NCBI RefSeq assembly: GCF_038502225.1
Contig: NC_091391.1
Coordinates: 1,283,502 to 1,347,501 of the forward strand
Source of the DNA: Cherax quadricarinatus
Lineage: Eukaryota > Arthropoda > Malacostraca > Decapoda > Parastacidae
Direction: 5' to 3'
DNA: 64,000 bases
Shown: piece by piece, positions 1 to 10,543 of the stretch
How positions within the stretch are numbered: the stretch's first letter is position 1
Layout: every line of letters starts with the position of its first letter
Program-made: the position numbers and the translations under genes
The notes under the pieces: generated by a model
Database searches by the model: none
Told to the model about the DNA's origin: nothing
Seen by the model: only the letters and a program-made list of their open reading frames with translations

Positions 1-110
1 AATACTGACACATAGGCCTACCCCTACTGGCTTAACTCTTCCCATAATACTGACACATAGGCCTACCCCTACTGGCTTAACTCTTCCCATAATACTGACA
101 CATAGGCCTA
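1..110. repeat. 45-bp minisatellite, left part
   Basis: Near-identical 45-bp units containing CATAGGCCTACCCCTACTGG run from the window edge to the LINE fragment that begins at about 110, then resume at 596. The array is therefore one locus split by an insertion, and it continues off the left edge of the window. Confidence 0.9.
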
Positions 111-595
111 CACCTCAATTACTGGGAGCGCTTGAGGTTTCTAAACCTGTATTCCCTGGAACGCAGGAGGGAGAGATACATGATTATATACACCTGGAAA
201 ATCCTAGAGGGACTAGTACCGAACTTGCACACGAAAATCATTCACTACGAAAGCAAAAGACTTGGCAGACGATGCACCATCTCTCCAATGAAAAGCAGGG
301 GTGTCACTAGCACGTTAAGAGACCATACAATAAGTGTCAGGGGCCCGAGACTGTTCAACTGCCTCCCAGCACACATAAGGGGGATTACCAACAGACCCCT
401 GGCAGTCTTCAAGCTGGCACTGGACAAGCACCTAAAGTCAGTTCCTGATCAGCCGGGCTGTGGCTCGTACGTTGGTTTGCGTGCAGCCAGCAGCAACAGC
501 CTGGTTGATCAGGCGCTGATCCACCAGGAGGCCTGGTCACAGACCGGGCCGCGGGGGCGTTGACCCCCGAAACTCTCTCCAGGTAAACTCCAGGT
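110..595 (+). mobile_element. CR1/Jockey-type LINE, 5'-truncated 3' end
   Basis: This 486-bp fragment is nearly identical to the 3' end of the longer minus-strand LINE at 10544-13603, but lies in the opposite orientation. It ends with the same terminal motif, CCAGGTAAACTCCAGGTA, and has no poly(A). It sits inside the 45-bp array, and at most about 3 bp (TAC) is duplicated at the junctions. High identity to the longer copy suggests a young family. Confidence 0.85.
119..563 (+). pseudogene. C-terminal remnant of CR1/Jockey-type LINE ORF2
   Basis: About 145 codons stay open to the stop at 561-563 and match the last part of the ORF2 protein of the minus-strand copy at 10577-13603, with only a few substitutions (for example HTKIIHY against HTKITHY, and LDKHLKS against LDKQLKS). 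The segment holds the conserved RGPRLFNCLPAHIRGI stretch typical of the C-terminus of this LINE group. There is no native start codon: the first leucine codon (TTG at 132) lies inside the domain. It has no endonuclease or RT, so it is a dead remnant. Confidence 0.85.
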
Positions 596-785
596 ACCCC
601 TACTGGCTTAACTCTTCCCATCATACTGACCCATAGGCCTACCCCTACTGGCTTAACTCTTCCCATCATACTGACCCATAGGCTAGCAGGAACACCCCTA
701 AATAGGCCTACCCCTACTGGCTTAACTCTTCCCATAATACTGACAGATAGGCTAGCAGGAACACCCCTAAATAGGCCTATCCCTA
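596..785. repeat. 45-bp minisatellite, right part
   Basis: Units continue after the LINE fragment. Here they carry CATACTGACCCATAGG variants, and some have an added block with GCTAGCAGGAACACCCC, so this flank is more divergent than the left one. Confidence 0.85.
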
Positions 786-2047
786 CTAGTGGTACAATAA
801 TCTGCCTTCATGTAGAGTACTAGTGGTACAATAATGTACCATCATGTAGAGTACTAGTGGTACAATAATCTACCTTCATGTAGAGTACTAGTGGTACAAT
901 AATGTACCATTATGTAGAGTACTAGTGGTACAATAATGTACCATCATGTAGAGTACTAGTGGTACAATAATGTACCATCATGTAGAGTACTAGTGGTGCA
1001 ATAATCTACCTTCATGTAGAGTACTAGTGGTACAATAATGTACCTTCATGTAGAGTACTAGTGGTACAATAATGTACCTTCATGTAGAGTACTAGTGGTA
1101 CAATAATGTACCTTCATGTAGAGTACTAGTGGTACAATAATGTACCTTCATGTAGAGTACTAGTGGTACAATAATGTACCTTCATGTAGAGTACTAGTGG
1201 TACAATAATGTACCATCATGTAGAGTACTAGTGGTACAATAATGTACCATCATGTAGAGTACTAGTGGTACAATAATGTACCATCATGTAGAGTACTAGT
1301 GGTACAATAATGTACCATGTAGAGTACTAGTGGTACAATAATGTACCTTCATGTAGAGTACTAGTGGTACAATAATCTACCTTCATGTAGAGTACTAGTG
1401 GTACAATAATCTGTCCTTCATGAGGAGTACTAGTGGTACAATAATCTACCTTCATGTAGAGTACTAGTGGTACAAGAATCTATCTTCATGTAGAGTACTA
1501 GTGGTACAAGAATCTACATGTAGAGTACTAGTGGTACAATAATCTACCTTCATGTAGAGTACTAGTGGTACAAGAATCTATCTTCATGTAGAGTACTAGT
1601 GGTATAATAATCTACCTTCATGTAGAGTACTAGTGGTACAATAATCTACCTTCATGTAGAGTACTAGTGGTACAATAATCTACCATCATGTAGAGTACTA
1701 GTGGTGCAATAATCTGCCATCATGTAGAGTACTAGTGGTACAATAATGTACCTTCATGTAGAGTACTAGTGGTACAATAATCTGCCATCATGTAGAGTAC
1801 TAGTGGTACAATAATCTACCTTCATGTAGAGTACTAGTGGTACAATAATGTACCATCATGTAGAGTACTAGTGGTACAATAATCTACCTTCATGTAGAGT
1901 ACTAGTGGTACAATAATCTACCATCATGTAGAGTACTAGTGGTACAATAATGTACCATGTAGAGTACTAGTGGTACAATAATCTACCATCATGTAGAGTA
2001 CTAGTGGTACAATAATCTACCTTCATGTAGAGTACTAGTGGTACAAT
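785..2047. repeat. 34-bp minisatellite
   Basis: About 37 copies of a 34-bp unit with the core ACTAGTGGTACAATAATSTA followed by CCWTCATGTAGAGT. Units differ mainly at two positions (CTACC/GTACC and TTCAT/ATCAT). Two short units lack the six bases before CATGT. The array abuts the 36-bp array almost directly. Confidence 0.92.
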
Positions 2048-2054
2048 AGTCCCA

Positions 2055-3867
2055 CTAGTACTCTGGTAGTAGTGGTGGTGTAGCAGTGCCATCTAGTGGT
2101 GGTAAGAGTGGTGGTGTAGCAGTGCCATCTAGTGGTGGTAAGAGTGGTGGTGTAGCAGTGCCATCTAGTGGTGGTAAGAGTGGTGGTGTAGCAGTGCCAT
2201 CTAGTGGTGGTAAGAGTGGTGGTGTAGCAGTGCCATCTAGTGGTGGTAAGAGTGGTGGTGTAGCAGTGCCATCTAGTGGTGGTAAGAGTGGTGGTGTAGC
2301 AGTGCCATCTAGTGGTGGTAAGAGTGGTGGTTTAGTAGTGCCATCTAGTGGTGGTAAGAGTGGTGGTGTAGCAGTGCCATCTAGTGGTGGTAAGAGTGGT
2401 GGTGTAGCAGTGCCATCTAGTGGTGGTAAGAGTGGTGGTGTAGCAGTGCCATCTAATGGTGGTAAGAGTGGTGGTGTAGCAGTGCCATCTAGTGGTGGTA
2501 AGAGTGGTGGTGTAGCAGTGCCATCTAGTGGTGGTAAGAGTGGTGGTGTAGCAGTGCCATCTAGTGGTGGTAAGAGTGGTGGTGTAGCAGTGCCATCTAG
2601 TGGTGGTAAGAGTGGTGGTGTAGCAGTGCCATCTAGTGGTGGTAAGAGTGGTGGTGTAGCAGTGCCATCTAGTGGTGGTAAGAGTGGTGGTGTAGCAGTG
2701 CCATCTAGTGGTGGTAAGAGTGGTGGTTTAGTAGTGCCATCTAGTGGTGGTAAGAGTGGTGGTGTAGCAGTGCCATCTAGTGGTGGTAAGAGTGGTGGTG
2801 TAGCAGTGCCATCTAGTGGTGGTAAGAGTGGTGGTGTAGCAGTGCCATCTAATGGTGGTAAGAGTGGTGGTGTAGCAGTGCCATCTAGTGGTGGTAAGAG
2901 TGGTGGTGTAGCAGTGCCATCTAGTGGTGGTAAGAGTGGTGGTGTAGCAGTGCCATCTAGTGGTGGTAAGAGTGGTGGTGTAGCAGTGCCATCTAGTGGT
3001 GGTAAGAGTGGTGGTGTAGCAGTGCCATCTAGTTGTGGTAAGAGCGGTGGTGTAGCAGTGCCATCTAGTGGTGGTAGTAGGGGTGGTGTAGCAGTGCCAT
3101 CTAGTGGTGGTAAGAGTGGTGGTGTAGCAGTGCCATCTAGTGGTTGTAAGAGTGGTGGCATAACAGTGCCATCTAGTGGTGGTAAGCATGGTGGTGTAGC
3201 AGTGCCATCTAGTGGTGGTAAGAGTGGTGGTGTAGCAGTGCCATCTAGTGGTGGTAAGAGCGGTGGTGTAGCAGTGCCATCTAGTGGTGGTAGTAGGGGT
3301 GGTGTAGCAGTGCCATCTAGTGGTGGTAAGAGTGGTGGTGTAGCAGTGCCATCTAGTGGTTGTAAGAGTGGTGGTGTAACAGTGCCATCTAGTGGTGGTA
3401 AGCATGGTGGTGTAGCAGTGCCATCTAGTGGTGGTAAGAGTGGTGGTGTAGCAGTGCCATCTAGTGGTGGTAAGAGTGGTTTAGTAGTGCCATCTAGTGG
3501 TGGTCAGAATGGTGGTGTAACAGTGCCATCTAGTGGTGGTAAGAGTGGTGGTGTAGCAGTGCCATCTAGTGGTGGTAAGAGTGGTGGTTTAGTAGTGTCA
3601 TCTAGTGGTGGTAAGAGTGGTGGTGTAACAGTGCCATCTAGTGGTGGTAAGAGTGGTGGTGTAGCAGTGCCATCTAGTGGTGGTAAGAGTGGTGGTGTAG
3701 CAGTGCCATCTAGTGGTGGTAAGAGTAGTGGTGTAGCAGTGCCATCTAGTGGTGGTAAGAGTGGTGGTGTAGCAGTGCCATCTAGTGGTGGTAAGAGTGG
3801 TGGTTTAGTAGTGCCATCTAGTGGTGGTAAGAGTGGTGGTGTAGCAGTGCCATCTAGTGGTGGTAAG
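2055..3867. repeat. 36-bp minisatellite, left part
   Basis: About 50 copies of a 36-bp unit (CCATCTAGTGGTGGTAAGAG plus GGTGGTGTAGCAGT). Thirty-six is divisible by three and the unit lacks stops, so both strands stay open for hundreds of codons. The plus-strand reading is Gly/Ser-rich (PSSGGKSGGVAV). There is no start context, signal or flanking exon, so I regard the reading frames as incidental. The array is split by the LINE at 3868-7087. Confidence 0.92.
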
Positions 3868-4037
3868 ATTAGATTAGATTAGATTTTGCCACCGAAGTGG
3901 CTAGTTTATTGTGCACCCCATATCCATCCTGTGGACGGTAGTGCAAGAGCATATGGATACACAAAAGGCCTAGGAACTAGGCCCCAAAGGGTTAACAGGA
4001 ATACATATGGATTTATATCTACATATCTATAGTTCAC

Positions 4038-7000
4038 TTATCTGTTACAAGCAAATTTAGGAAATTTGCTTAGTATATCTGGTATCTTATTTTCATTAAT
4101 AAGATATCTTGACATGTCACATAGGTTATTATGCTGTCTGTCTCTGTATTCCTCAATAAGTGGACAATTAAGCACATAGTGTTCAAGAGAGTGAACATAT
4201 GCCTGATCACATAATTTACATTTAGTTTGATCATCATCTGTGTCTCTCCCAAACTGCCAGAAGTACTTGTAACCAAGCCTAAGCCTGGCCACTACAACAT
4301 CAGTCAGTCTGTTCACATTGCACGTTGCTCCATAAACATACTTATCTACGTTCATGTTATCATAGTGGGTTATAGATCTTCTCAGGCTTCTAACTGCATT
4401 CCTATAACAATCATTTTCATTATTTACTTCTCTCCTAATATTATTCCTAATGCTAGACACAGTTATACCAAAGTTATATTCTACATTCTCCTTCTCGATA
4501 CTCTTCTTGGCTAACATATCAACTTTATCATGAAGGAGTAATCCAATGTGTGATGGGATCCATAGCAATTGTACATTAATTCCTTTGTCCCTAATTTTTG
4601 AGTATCTATACCTGGCTTCCCCAATGAGCATGTTGTTGGAGTCATTATATGAGCCAAGAGCCTTCAATGATGACATAGAATCAGTAATGATGATCGAGTC
4701 AAGTTCAGTGTCATAGGTTAGCTTTAGCGCCATTAGGATTGCAAACAATTCAGTTTGCAGTGTAGACGCCCAGTTGTTAATTCTTATGCCTAACTCAACA
4801 AATTTATTATCGTTCTTAACTAGGGAGGTGGCAACAAGAGCAGATGCAGCCCTGCCAGAAGACTCCTGTTTAGATCCATCAGTGTATATAACTTGTGATA
4901 ACTTGTTACTACCAGCTAGGTGAGAAATTTCTTCTTGAGCAGTTGCTCTAACAAGAGATTTAAGGAAGGGATTACTAGCAATGAGCTTCTTGGGAGGGAC
5001 TTGTAGGTATGTGATATTAAATGAACACATCTTCCATGGAGGGGTGAAATGCTCTTGTTGCCTACAGTGATACAGTTCATGCAGGTTATAAAACTTAATG
5101 CAATTGCACGTTTTCACAATCCATTTAGATCTGTGTGTATTTACCTCTAGACACTTGGTAAGATTCACTGTGACAGTGTCTGGTTCGTTTCTCAACATTA
5201 TAATACCGAGTACAGTGTTAATTTCAACAATCCTATCACTGATACTAGAAATACCAAGCTCCTTCCTCATGTTAAGAACTTTTGTAGATCTGGGACAGCG
5301 AAGAATAATCCTGAGAGCTTCATTTTGCATTAACTCCAAGGGTCGGAGAGAACTTTCTCTAGCTAATATCAACATTCTCACGATTCTCACATTTGCACCA
5401 TAGTTGGGATTGTAGCCAGCAACATTAGCACCATAGTTGGGGTTGTAGCCAGCAACATTAGCACCATAGTTGGGGTTGTAGCCAGCAACATTAGCACCAT
5501 AGTTGGGGTTGTAGCCAGCAACATTAGCACCATAGTTGGGATTGTAGCCAGCAACATTAGCACCATAGTTGGGGTTGTAGCCAGCAACATTAGCACCATA
5601 GTTGGGGTTGTAGCCAGCAACATTAGCACCATAGTTGGGGTTGTAGCCAGCAACAGCTTTGAGAGCATTTAGCCTAGCTTTACATTTCTTGTTTAGTTGT
5701 GGTATAGTGGATTTGTTAAAGGGTACATCTACACCAAGATATCTGTAAGTTTTAACGTAGCTAATGATTTCACCCTGCAAATAGATGGGTGGGGGATGTC
5801 GTTTGCTTGTTAATATCTTAGTTTTAGAGGAAGATATTATGAGGCCTAGTCGATTACAAATTGCTTGAACTTCATTAAGAATGGTATTCATTTTCTTATG
5901 CCCTGTTGTATGGATCATGATATCATCAGCATAGCTTATAGCTATATGTTTAGGTGAGGCAGGTAGAGCATTTAGGAGAGCATTAATCAGAATATTAAAT
6001 AGCATGGGACTAAGAACTCCTCCCTGCGGTGTACCTAAAGACATTTCTTTAGAATCACTTCTGAAGCCTTGGTAAAGGACAGAGGATACTCTATTTGACA
6101 GGTATCCTATTATCCAGCAGAGTAAGCTACCACCAATATTCATTTTGGCTAGTTCATGTAGTATAACGGTTCTGTTCGCAATATCAAATGCAGATTTTAG
6201 ATCAAGAAAAGTGGTAAAACTAGTAGAGGTGTGTGCAGTGAGAAAGGTGGAAATACAGTTCTGCACACTTTTACCCTTCATGAACCCATAGAGGTAGGGG
6301 GAAAGTTGGTGTCTGATTCTGTAGTACAGTCTGTTAAGCATCATTCTTTCAAAAGTTTTACAAAGACAACTAGTTAAGGAGATCGGCCTAAATGTATCAG
6401 GCTGTTGGGGCTTAGGGATAGGCACAATGAGACTATTGGTCCAGGAAGTAGGAAGAACGCCCTCAATGTAACTGAGATTATACAGTGCCAACAAAGGGTT
6501 ATCAGGCACGTGCCTTAGAGTTCTGAGAATATCATAGGTTATACCATCCTCTCCAGGAGCAGTTGATCGACCTTTGGTTAATGCATTATCTAATTCATAC
6601 TCGGTAAAGAGGCAATCACTCTCATCAATATTTTGGCTCATAAAATTAATCAGTTTCAACATTTCTTCAGAAGTACTCTCTAAATTTTTTCTAATATGAG
6701 ATGGAAGGCTTTCATGCCTGGATGTTTTGGACCAGTCATTTATGAGGTCATTTGCTTTTTCAAGAGGAAAGGGATGAGCAACATTGCCAGTCTTTTTCCT
6801 GGTTATTTTATTTATACCTTTCCAAGCCAAACTCAAAGGGGTGGACCTATTTAATCCACTAACAAACTGTTCGCATTCCTGTTGCCTAAGTTCTTCCTTT
6901 CTATTCCTTGCATTTGTTAGTGCAGCTTGGAACGTTCTGAGCAGGTCTGGGGTTCTACATTCACGGTATGCTTTACCAATCCTCCTAGCTGCATGTGTTA

Positions 7001-7087
7001 GATTGCGCAGCTGTGGATCATTATAGTATTTACATTGGTTTTTATTGTTATTTATAGTGGAGGGTTTTTGTTTCCTATTCCTGCCCA
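4038..7087 (-). CDS. LINE ORF2: reverse transcriptase plus RNase H, lacking the endonuclease
   Basis: The frame is open to 7121, but its first 11 or so codons are translated minisatellite, so only the part up to about 7087 belongs to the element. Numbering from 7121, RT signatures appear in order: APGEDGI near residue 187, RPISLTSCLCKTFE, FLDLKSAFD (motif A), GTPQGGVLSP (motif B), YADD near 397 (motif C) and YRYLGVDV. An RNase H domain at about 745-880 has the acidic set in YTDGS, LQTELFAI, TDSMSS and HDKVDML. A zinc-knuckle-like C-X2-C-X9-H-X4-C lies near 966-985. RT plus RNase H plus a CCHC end fits the I group of LINEs. Eight tandem 11-residue units between RT and RNase H are abnormal. Without the endonuclease the copy is not autonomous. 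Confidence 0.85.
5390..5653 (-). repeat. 33-bp in-frame minisatellite inside LINE ORF2
   Basis: Eight 33-bp units encode VAGYNPNYGAN eight times, between the RT thumb region and the segment beginning RIVRML. Units are almost identical: three bases vary (GGGAT/GGGGT, and TTTGC/TTAGC in the edge unit). The flanking protein reads smoothly, so one unit is presumably ancestral and seven are added. The frame is kept because the unit is 11 codons. Confidence 0.92.
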
Positions 7088-7275
7088 AGTGGTGGTAAGA
7101 GTGGTGGTTTAGTAGTGCCATCTAGTGGTGGTAAGAGTGGTGGTTTAGTAGTGCCATCTAGTGGTGGTAAGAGTGGTGGTGTAGCAGTGCCATCTAGTGG
7201 TGGTAAGAGTGGTGGTTTAGTAGTGCCATCTAGTGGTGGTAAGAGTGGTGGTTTAGTAGTGCCATCTAGTGGTGG
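7088..7275. repeat. 36-bp minisatellite, right part
   Basis: About five more 36-bp units follow the LINE. The variant GGTTTAGTAGTG dominates here, whereas GGTGTAGCAGTG dominates on the left. Confidence 0.9.
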
Positions 7276-7499
7276 TAGTCAGAGTTAGTCAGGTTATCAG
7301 TGATGGTGTTATAGTGAAGGTCAGGACAGTGACCAACCTCAAGGTCACTAAAGGTCAGTTAACCTTTAATAGTCGTCCAGGAGAGACGTGTTGCTCCTCC
7401 TCCTGCTGCCCCGCCGGCTTTACCGCTTCCTCACCCTCTTAATACACCTAAATAATGTAAGTATTGTCTGGTGATGTGTTTGTCAGTACAACAGCTGAG
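7276..7499. other. Unique spacer
   Basis: Non-repetitive sequence between two arrays. It holds a C-rich segment (7393-7440) and a good splice-donor-like string (GTAAGT at 7458). I see no supporting exon, so no gene is called. Confidence 0.5.
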
Positions 7500-8775
7500 T
7501 TGTAGCTCCTGGTCTCCCGCCACCAGTTGCAGCTCCTGGTCTCCCGCCACCAGTTGCAGCTACTGGTTCCTGGCACCAATTACAGCTCCTGGTTCCCAGC
7601 ACCAATTACAGCTCCTGGTCCCTGGCACCAAATACAGCTCCTGGTCCCCAGTAACAATTGCAGCTCCTGGTCCCCAGTACCAGTTGCAGCTCCTGGTCCC
7701 CAGTACCAGTTGCAGCTCCTGGTCTCCCACCACCAATTACAGCTCCTGGTTCCCAGCACCAATTACAGCTCCTGGTCCCTGGTACCAGTTGCAGCTCTTG
7801 GTCCCCAGTACCAGTTGCAGCTCCTGGTCCCCAGTACCAGTTGCAGCTCCTGGTCTCCCACCACCAATTACAGCTCCTGGTCCCCTGGAGTTTACCTGGA
7901 GAGAGTTTCGGGGGTCAACGCCCCCGCGGCCCGGTCTGTGACCCAGTACCAGTTGTAGCTCCTGGTCCCTGGTACCAGTTGCAGCTCCTGGTCCCTGGCA
8001 CCAAATACAGCTGCTGGTCCCCAGTATGTTGCAGCTCTTGGTCCCTGGTACCAGTTGCAGCTCCTGGTCCCCAGTACCAGTTGCTGCTCCTGGTCCCTGG
8101 TACCAGTTGCAGCTCCTGGTCCCCAGTACCAGTTGCAGCTCCTGGTCCCTGGTACCAGTTGCAGCTCCTGGTCCCCGGTACCAGTTGCAGCTCCTGGTCC
8201 CCGGTACCAGTTGCAGCTCCTGGTCCCCAGTACCAGTTGCAGCTCCTGGTCCCCAGTACCAGTTGCAGCTCCTGGTCCCCAGTACCAGTTGCAGCTCCTG
8301 GTCCCCAGTACCAGTTGCAGCTCCTGGTCCCCAGTACCAGTGGCAGCTCCTGGTCCCTGGTACCAGTGGCAGCTCCTGGTCCCCGGTACCAGTGGCAGCA
8401 CCTGGTCCCTGGTACCAGTTGCAGCTCCTGGTCCCCGGTACCAGTTGCAGCTCCTGGTCCCCGGTACCAGTTGCAGCTCCTGGTCCCCGGTACCAGTTGC
8501 AGCTCCTGGTCCCCAGTACCAGTTGCAGCTCCTGGTCCCCAGTACCAGTTGCAGCTCCTGGTCCCCGGTACCAGTGGCAGCTCCTGGTCCCCGGTACCAG
8601 TGGCAGCACCTGGTCCCCGGTACCAGTGGCAGCTCCTGGTCCCCGGTACCAGTTGCAGCTCCTGGTCCCCGGTACCAGTTGCAGCTCCTGGTCCCCGGTA
8701 CCAGTTGCAGCTCCTGGTCCCCGGTACCAGTTGCAGCTCCTGGTCCCCAGTACCAGTTACAGCTCCTGGTCCCAC
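7500..8775. repeat. 26-bp minisatellite
   Basis: About 48 copies of a 26-bp unit, CCAGTTGCAGCTCCTGGTCC plus CCAGTA. Because 26 is not a multiple of three, each frame cycles through three reading registers every 78 bp, which explains overlapping open frames on both strands. The left third is more divergent (AATTACAGC and CTCCCACCACC variants) than the right. A LINE 3' fragment interrupts it at 7885-7942. Confidence 0.92.
7885..7942 (-). mobile_element. Ultra-short CR1/Jockey-type LINE 3' end
   Basis: About 58 bp match only the extreme 3' end of the LINE at 10544-13603, from CTGGAGTTTACCTGG to GGCCCGGTCTGTGAC. It lies between minisatellite units. The unit resumes in phase with only one or two C residues ambiguous, so no clear target duplication is visible. 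Confidence 0.8.
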
Positions 8776-9188
8776 CACCAGTTTGCTCACTAAATTGTCT
8801 TAATTTTCTTTGGGGTCTAATGTTTTGGAGGGGGGCCGGGGGGGACCCTAGTGGAGGGGGTTTTGATGCGAGGAACTGGAGGTACTCCCCTTCCTCGGAT
8901 CAAACAACTCTCACATTAGGTGTCACATAACCCATAATGTTGTGTCCAGCTCTGTGATATTTACTTTACTGAAAAATAACCTAAAGTCTCTTGATCCAAG
9001 GAACTTGCGCCTTCTATGTGTAATGTTGATTATAATGTTGCAGGTGTGGTAACTGATGTACCAAGCTGTGTCTGCTGCAACATTGATCAACACAGCAACA
9101 TTAACCTGGGTTACTCCAGGTATGTGGAGATGCAGCAGCTGGAGATGTTGTCAAAGGTGGGCGGGGCCCACTTGTAAGGTATTTCCAG
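8776..9188. other. Unique spacer
   Basis: Low-copy sequence with a G-rich tract near 8830-8845. Short open frames here have no recognisable domain or splice support. I see no gene. Confidence 0.5.
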
Positions 9189-9408
9189 GTAACAAGTCCA
9201 CTAAAGATTGGTTATTGAAGCAGATAATTATATTATGTGAGAGGTAACAAGTCCACTAAAGTTTGGTTATTGAAGCAGATAATTATATTATGTGAGAGGT
9301 AACAAGTCCACTAAAGTTTGGTTATTGAAGCAGATAATTATATTATGTGACAGGTAACAAGTCCACTAAAGTTTGGTTATTGAAGCAGATAATTATATTA
9401 TGTGAGAG
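9189..9408. repeat. 55-bp tandem repeat, 4 copies
   Basis: Four units starting GTAACAAGTCCACTAAAG at 9189, 9244, 9299 and 9354 differ by only a few bases. An 11-bp G-run follows at about 9414. Confidence 0.92.
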
Positions 9409-9454
9409 GCTGGTGGGGGGGGGGAGATTATAGGGAAGATTGTAACTGATGGGA

Positions 9455-9540
9455 AGTATCAGTGGGGAGTGTTAGTGGGAAGTATTAGTGGGAAATATCA
9501 GTGGGATGTATTAGTGGGGAGTATTAGTGGGAGGTATTAA
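9455..9540. repeat. Degenerate 12-13 bp GT-rich repeat
   Basis: Seven or so imperfect units related to AGTGGGAAGTATT. Confidence 0.7.
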
Positions 9541-9543
9541 CTA

Positions 9544-9580
9544 ATCTCCCGACCAGAGATAAAATCTCTGGTCAGGAGAT
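9544..9580. other. 17-bp inverted repeat with 3-nt loop
   Basis: The arms at 9544-9560 and 9564-9580 are complementary at 16 of 17 positions around AAA. It sits between two tandem arrays. No T-run follows, so it does not look like a terminator. Confidence 0.8.
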
Positions 9581-9976
9581 AATGAGGAATGTGTTCTATA
9601 AGTTACCATGAATGGGGTGGAGATAATGGGGGATATATTCTATAAGTTACCATGAATGGGGTGGAGATAATGGGGGATATATTCTATAAGTTACCATGAA
9701 TGGGGTGGAGATAATGGGGGATATATTCTATAAGTTACCATGAATGGGGTGGAGATAATGGGGGATATATTCTATAAGTTACCATGAATGGGGTGGAGAT
9801 AATGGGGGATATATTCTATAAGTTACCATGAATGGGGTGGAGATAATGGGGGATATATTCTATAAGTTACCATGAATGGGGTGGAGATAATGGGGGATAT
9901 ATTCTATAAGTTACCATGAATGGGGTGGAGATAATGGGGGATATATTCTATAAGTTACCATGAATGGGGTGGAGAT
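9581..9976. repeat. 44-bp tandem repeat, 9 copies
   Basis: Nine 44-bp units with TTCTATAAGTTACCATGAAT. The first unit is a variant and the remaining eight appear identical, suggesting very recent expansion. Confidence 0.92.
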
Positions 9977-10103
9977 AAATATTGGAGAAATAAGGTGTAA
10001 AACTTCGACTATATTTAAGGAAAGTTCAGTTAAATATATTTCTGAGTATAACCGTCCCACAAGATTGTAGGAATGAGAGATGATGTATCATGGTTCACTT
10101 GGT

Positions 10104-10543
10104 AGTGGTGGTACCTGAAGAACCTGGCCAAGTGGTGGTACCTGAAGAACCTGGCCAAGTGGTGGTACCTGAAGAACCTGGCCAAGTGGTGGTACCTGAA
10201 GAACCTGGACAAGTGGTGGTCCCTGAAGAACCTGGACAAGTGGTGGTACCTGAAGAACCTGGCCAAGTGGTGGTACCTGAAGAACCTGGCCAAGTGGTGG
10301 TACCTGAAGAACCTGGCCAAGTGGTGGTACCTGAAGAACCTGGACAAGTGGTACCTGAAGAACCTGGACAAGTGGTGGTACCTGAAGAACCTGGCCAAGT
10401 GGTGGTACCTGAAGAACCTGGCCAAGTGGTGGTACCTGAAGAACCTGGACAAATGGTGGTACCTGAAGAACCTGGACAAGTGGTGGTACCTGAAGAACCT
10501 GGACAAGTGGTGGTACCTGAAGAACCTGGACATGTGGTGGTTT
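10104..10543. repeat. 27-bp minisatellite, left part
   Basis: About 16 units of GTGGTGGTACCTGAAGAACC plus TGGMCAA. One unit lacks three bases near 10348. The array is split by the LINE at 10544-13603 and resumes on its right. Coding readings (VVVPEEPGQ) are incidental. Confidence 0.92.

Larger units (their letters stand above)
3868..7087 (-). mobile_element. I-clade-like non-LTR retrotransposon, 5'-truncated
   Basis: A minus-strand LINE is inserted in the 36-bp array. The 12-bp sequence AGTGGTGGTAAG lies at both ends (3856-3867 and 7088-7099), a plausible target-site duplication, although it is also part of the array unit. The 3' end carries a (CTAAT)n tail of about three and a half repeats, with an AATAAA signal nearby, instead of a plain poly(A). 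The element lacks the 5' UTR, ORF1 and the endonuclease part of ORF2. A sequence shared with other LINE 3' ends here lies at 3903-4000. Confidence 0.85.

Noticed and set aside
2055..3882. Gly/Ser-rich 598-codon protein (PSSGGKSGGVAV repeats) or its minus-strand partners
   Set aside because: It is a translation of the 36-bp minisatellite with no start context, signal peptide, unique domain or exon. Three readings overlap on two strands, and a LINE has inserted in the array.
7450..7470. Splice donor of a host exon (GTAAGT at 7458)
   Set aside because: There is no upstream coding frame with a domain and no matching acceptor. Chance occurrence is likely.
9056..9247. 63-codon ORF and similar short frames in spacers
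   Set aside because: Length is within chance expectation. It runs into the 55-bp repeat and has no recognisable domain.
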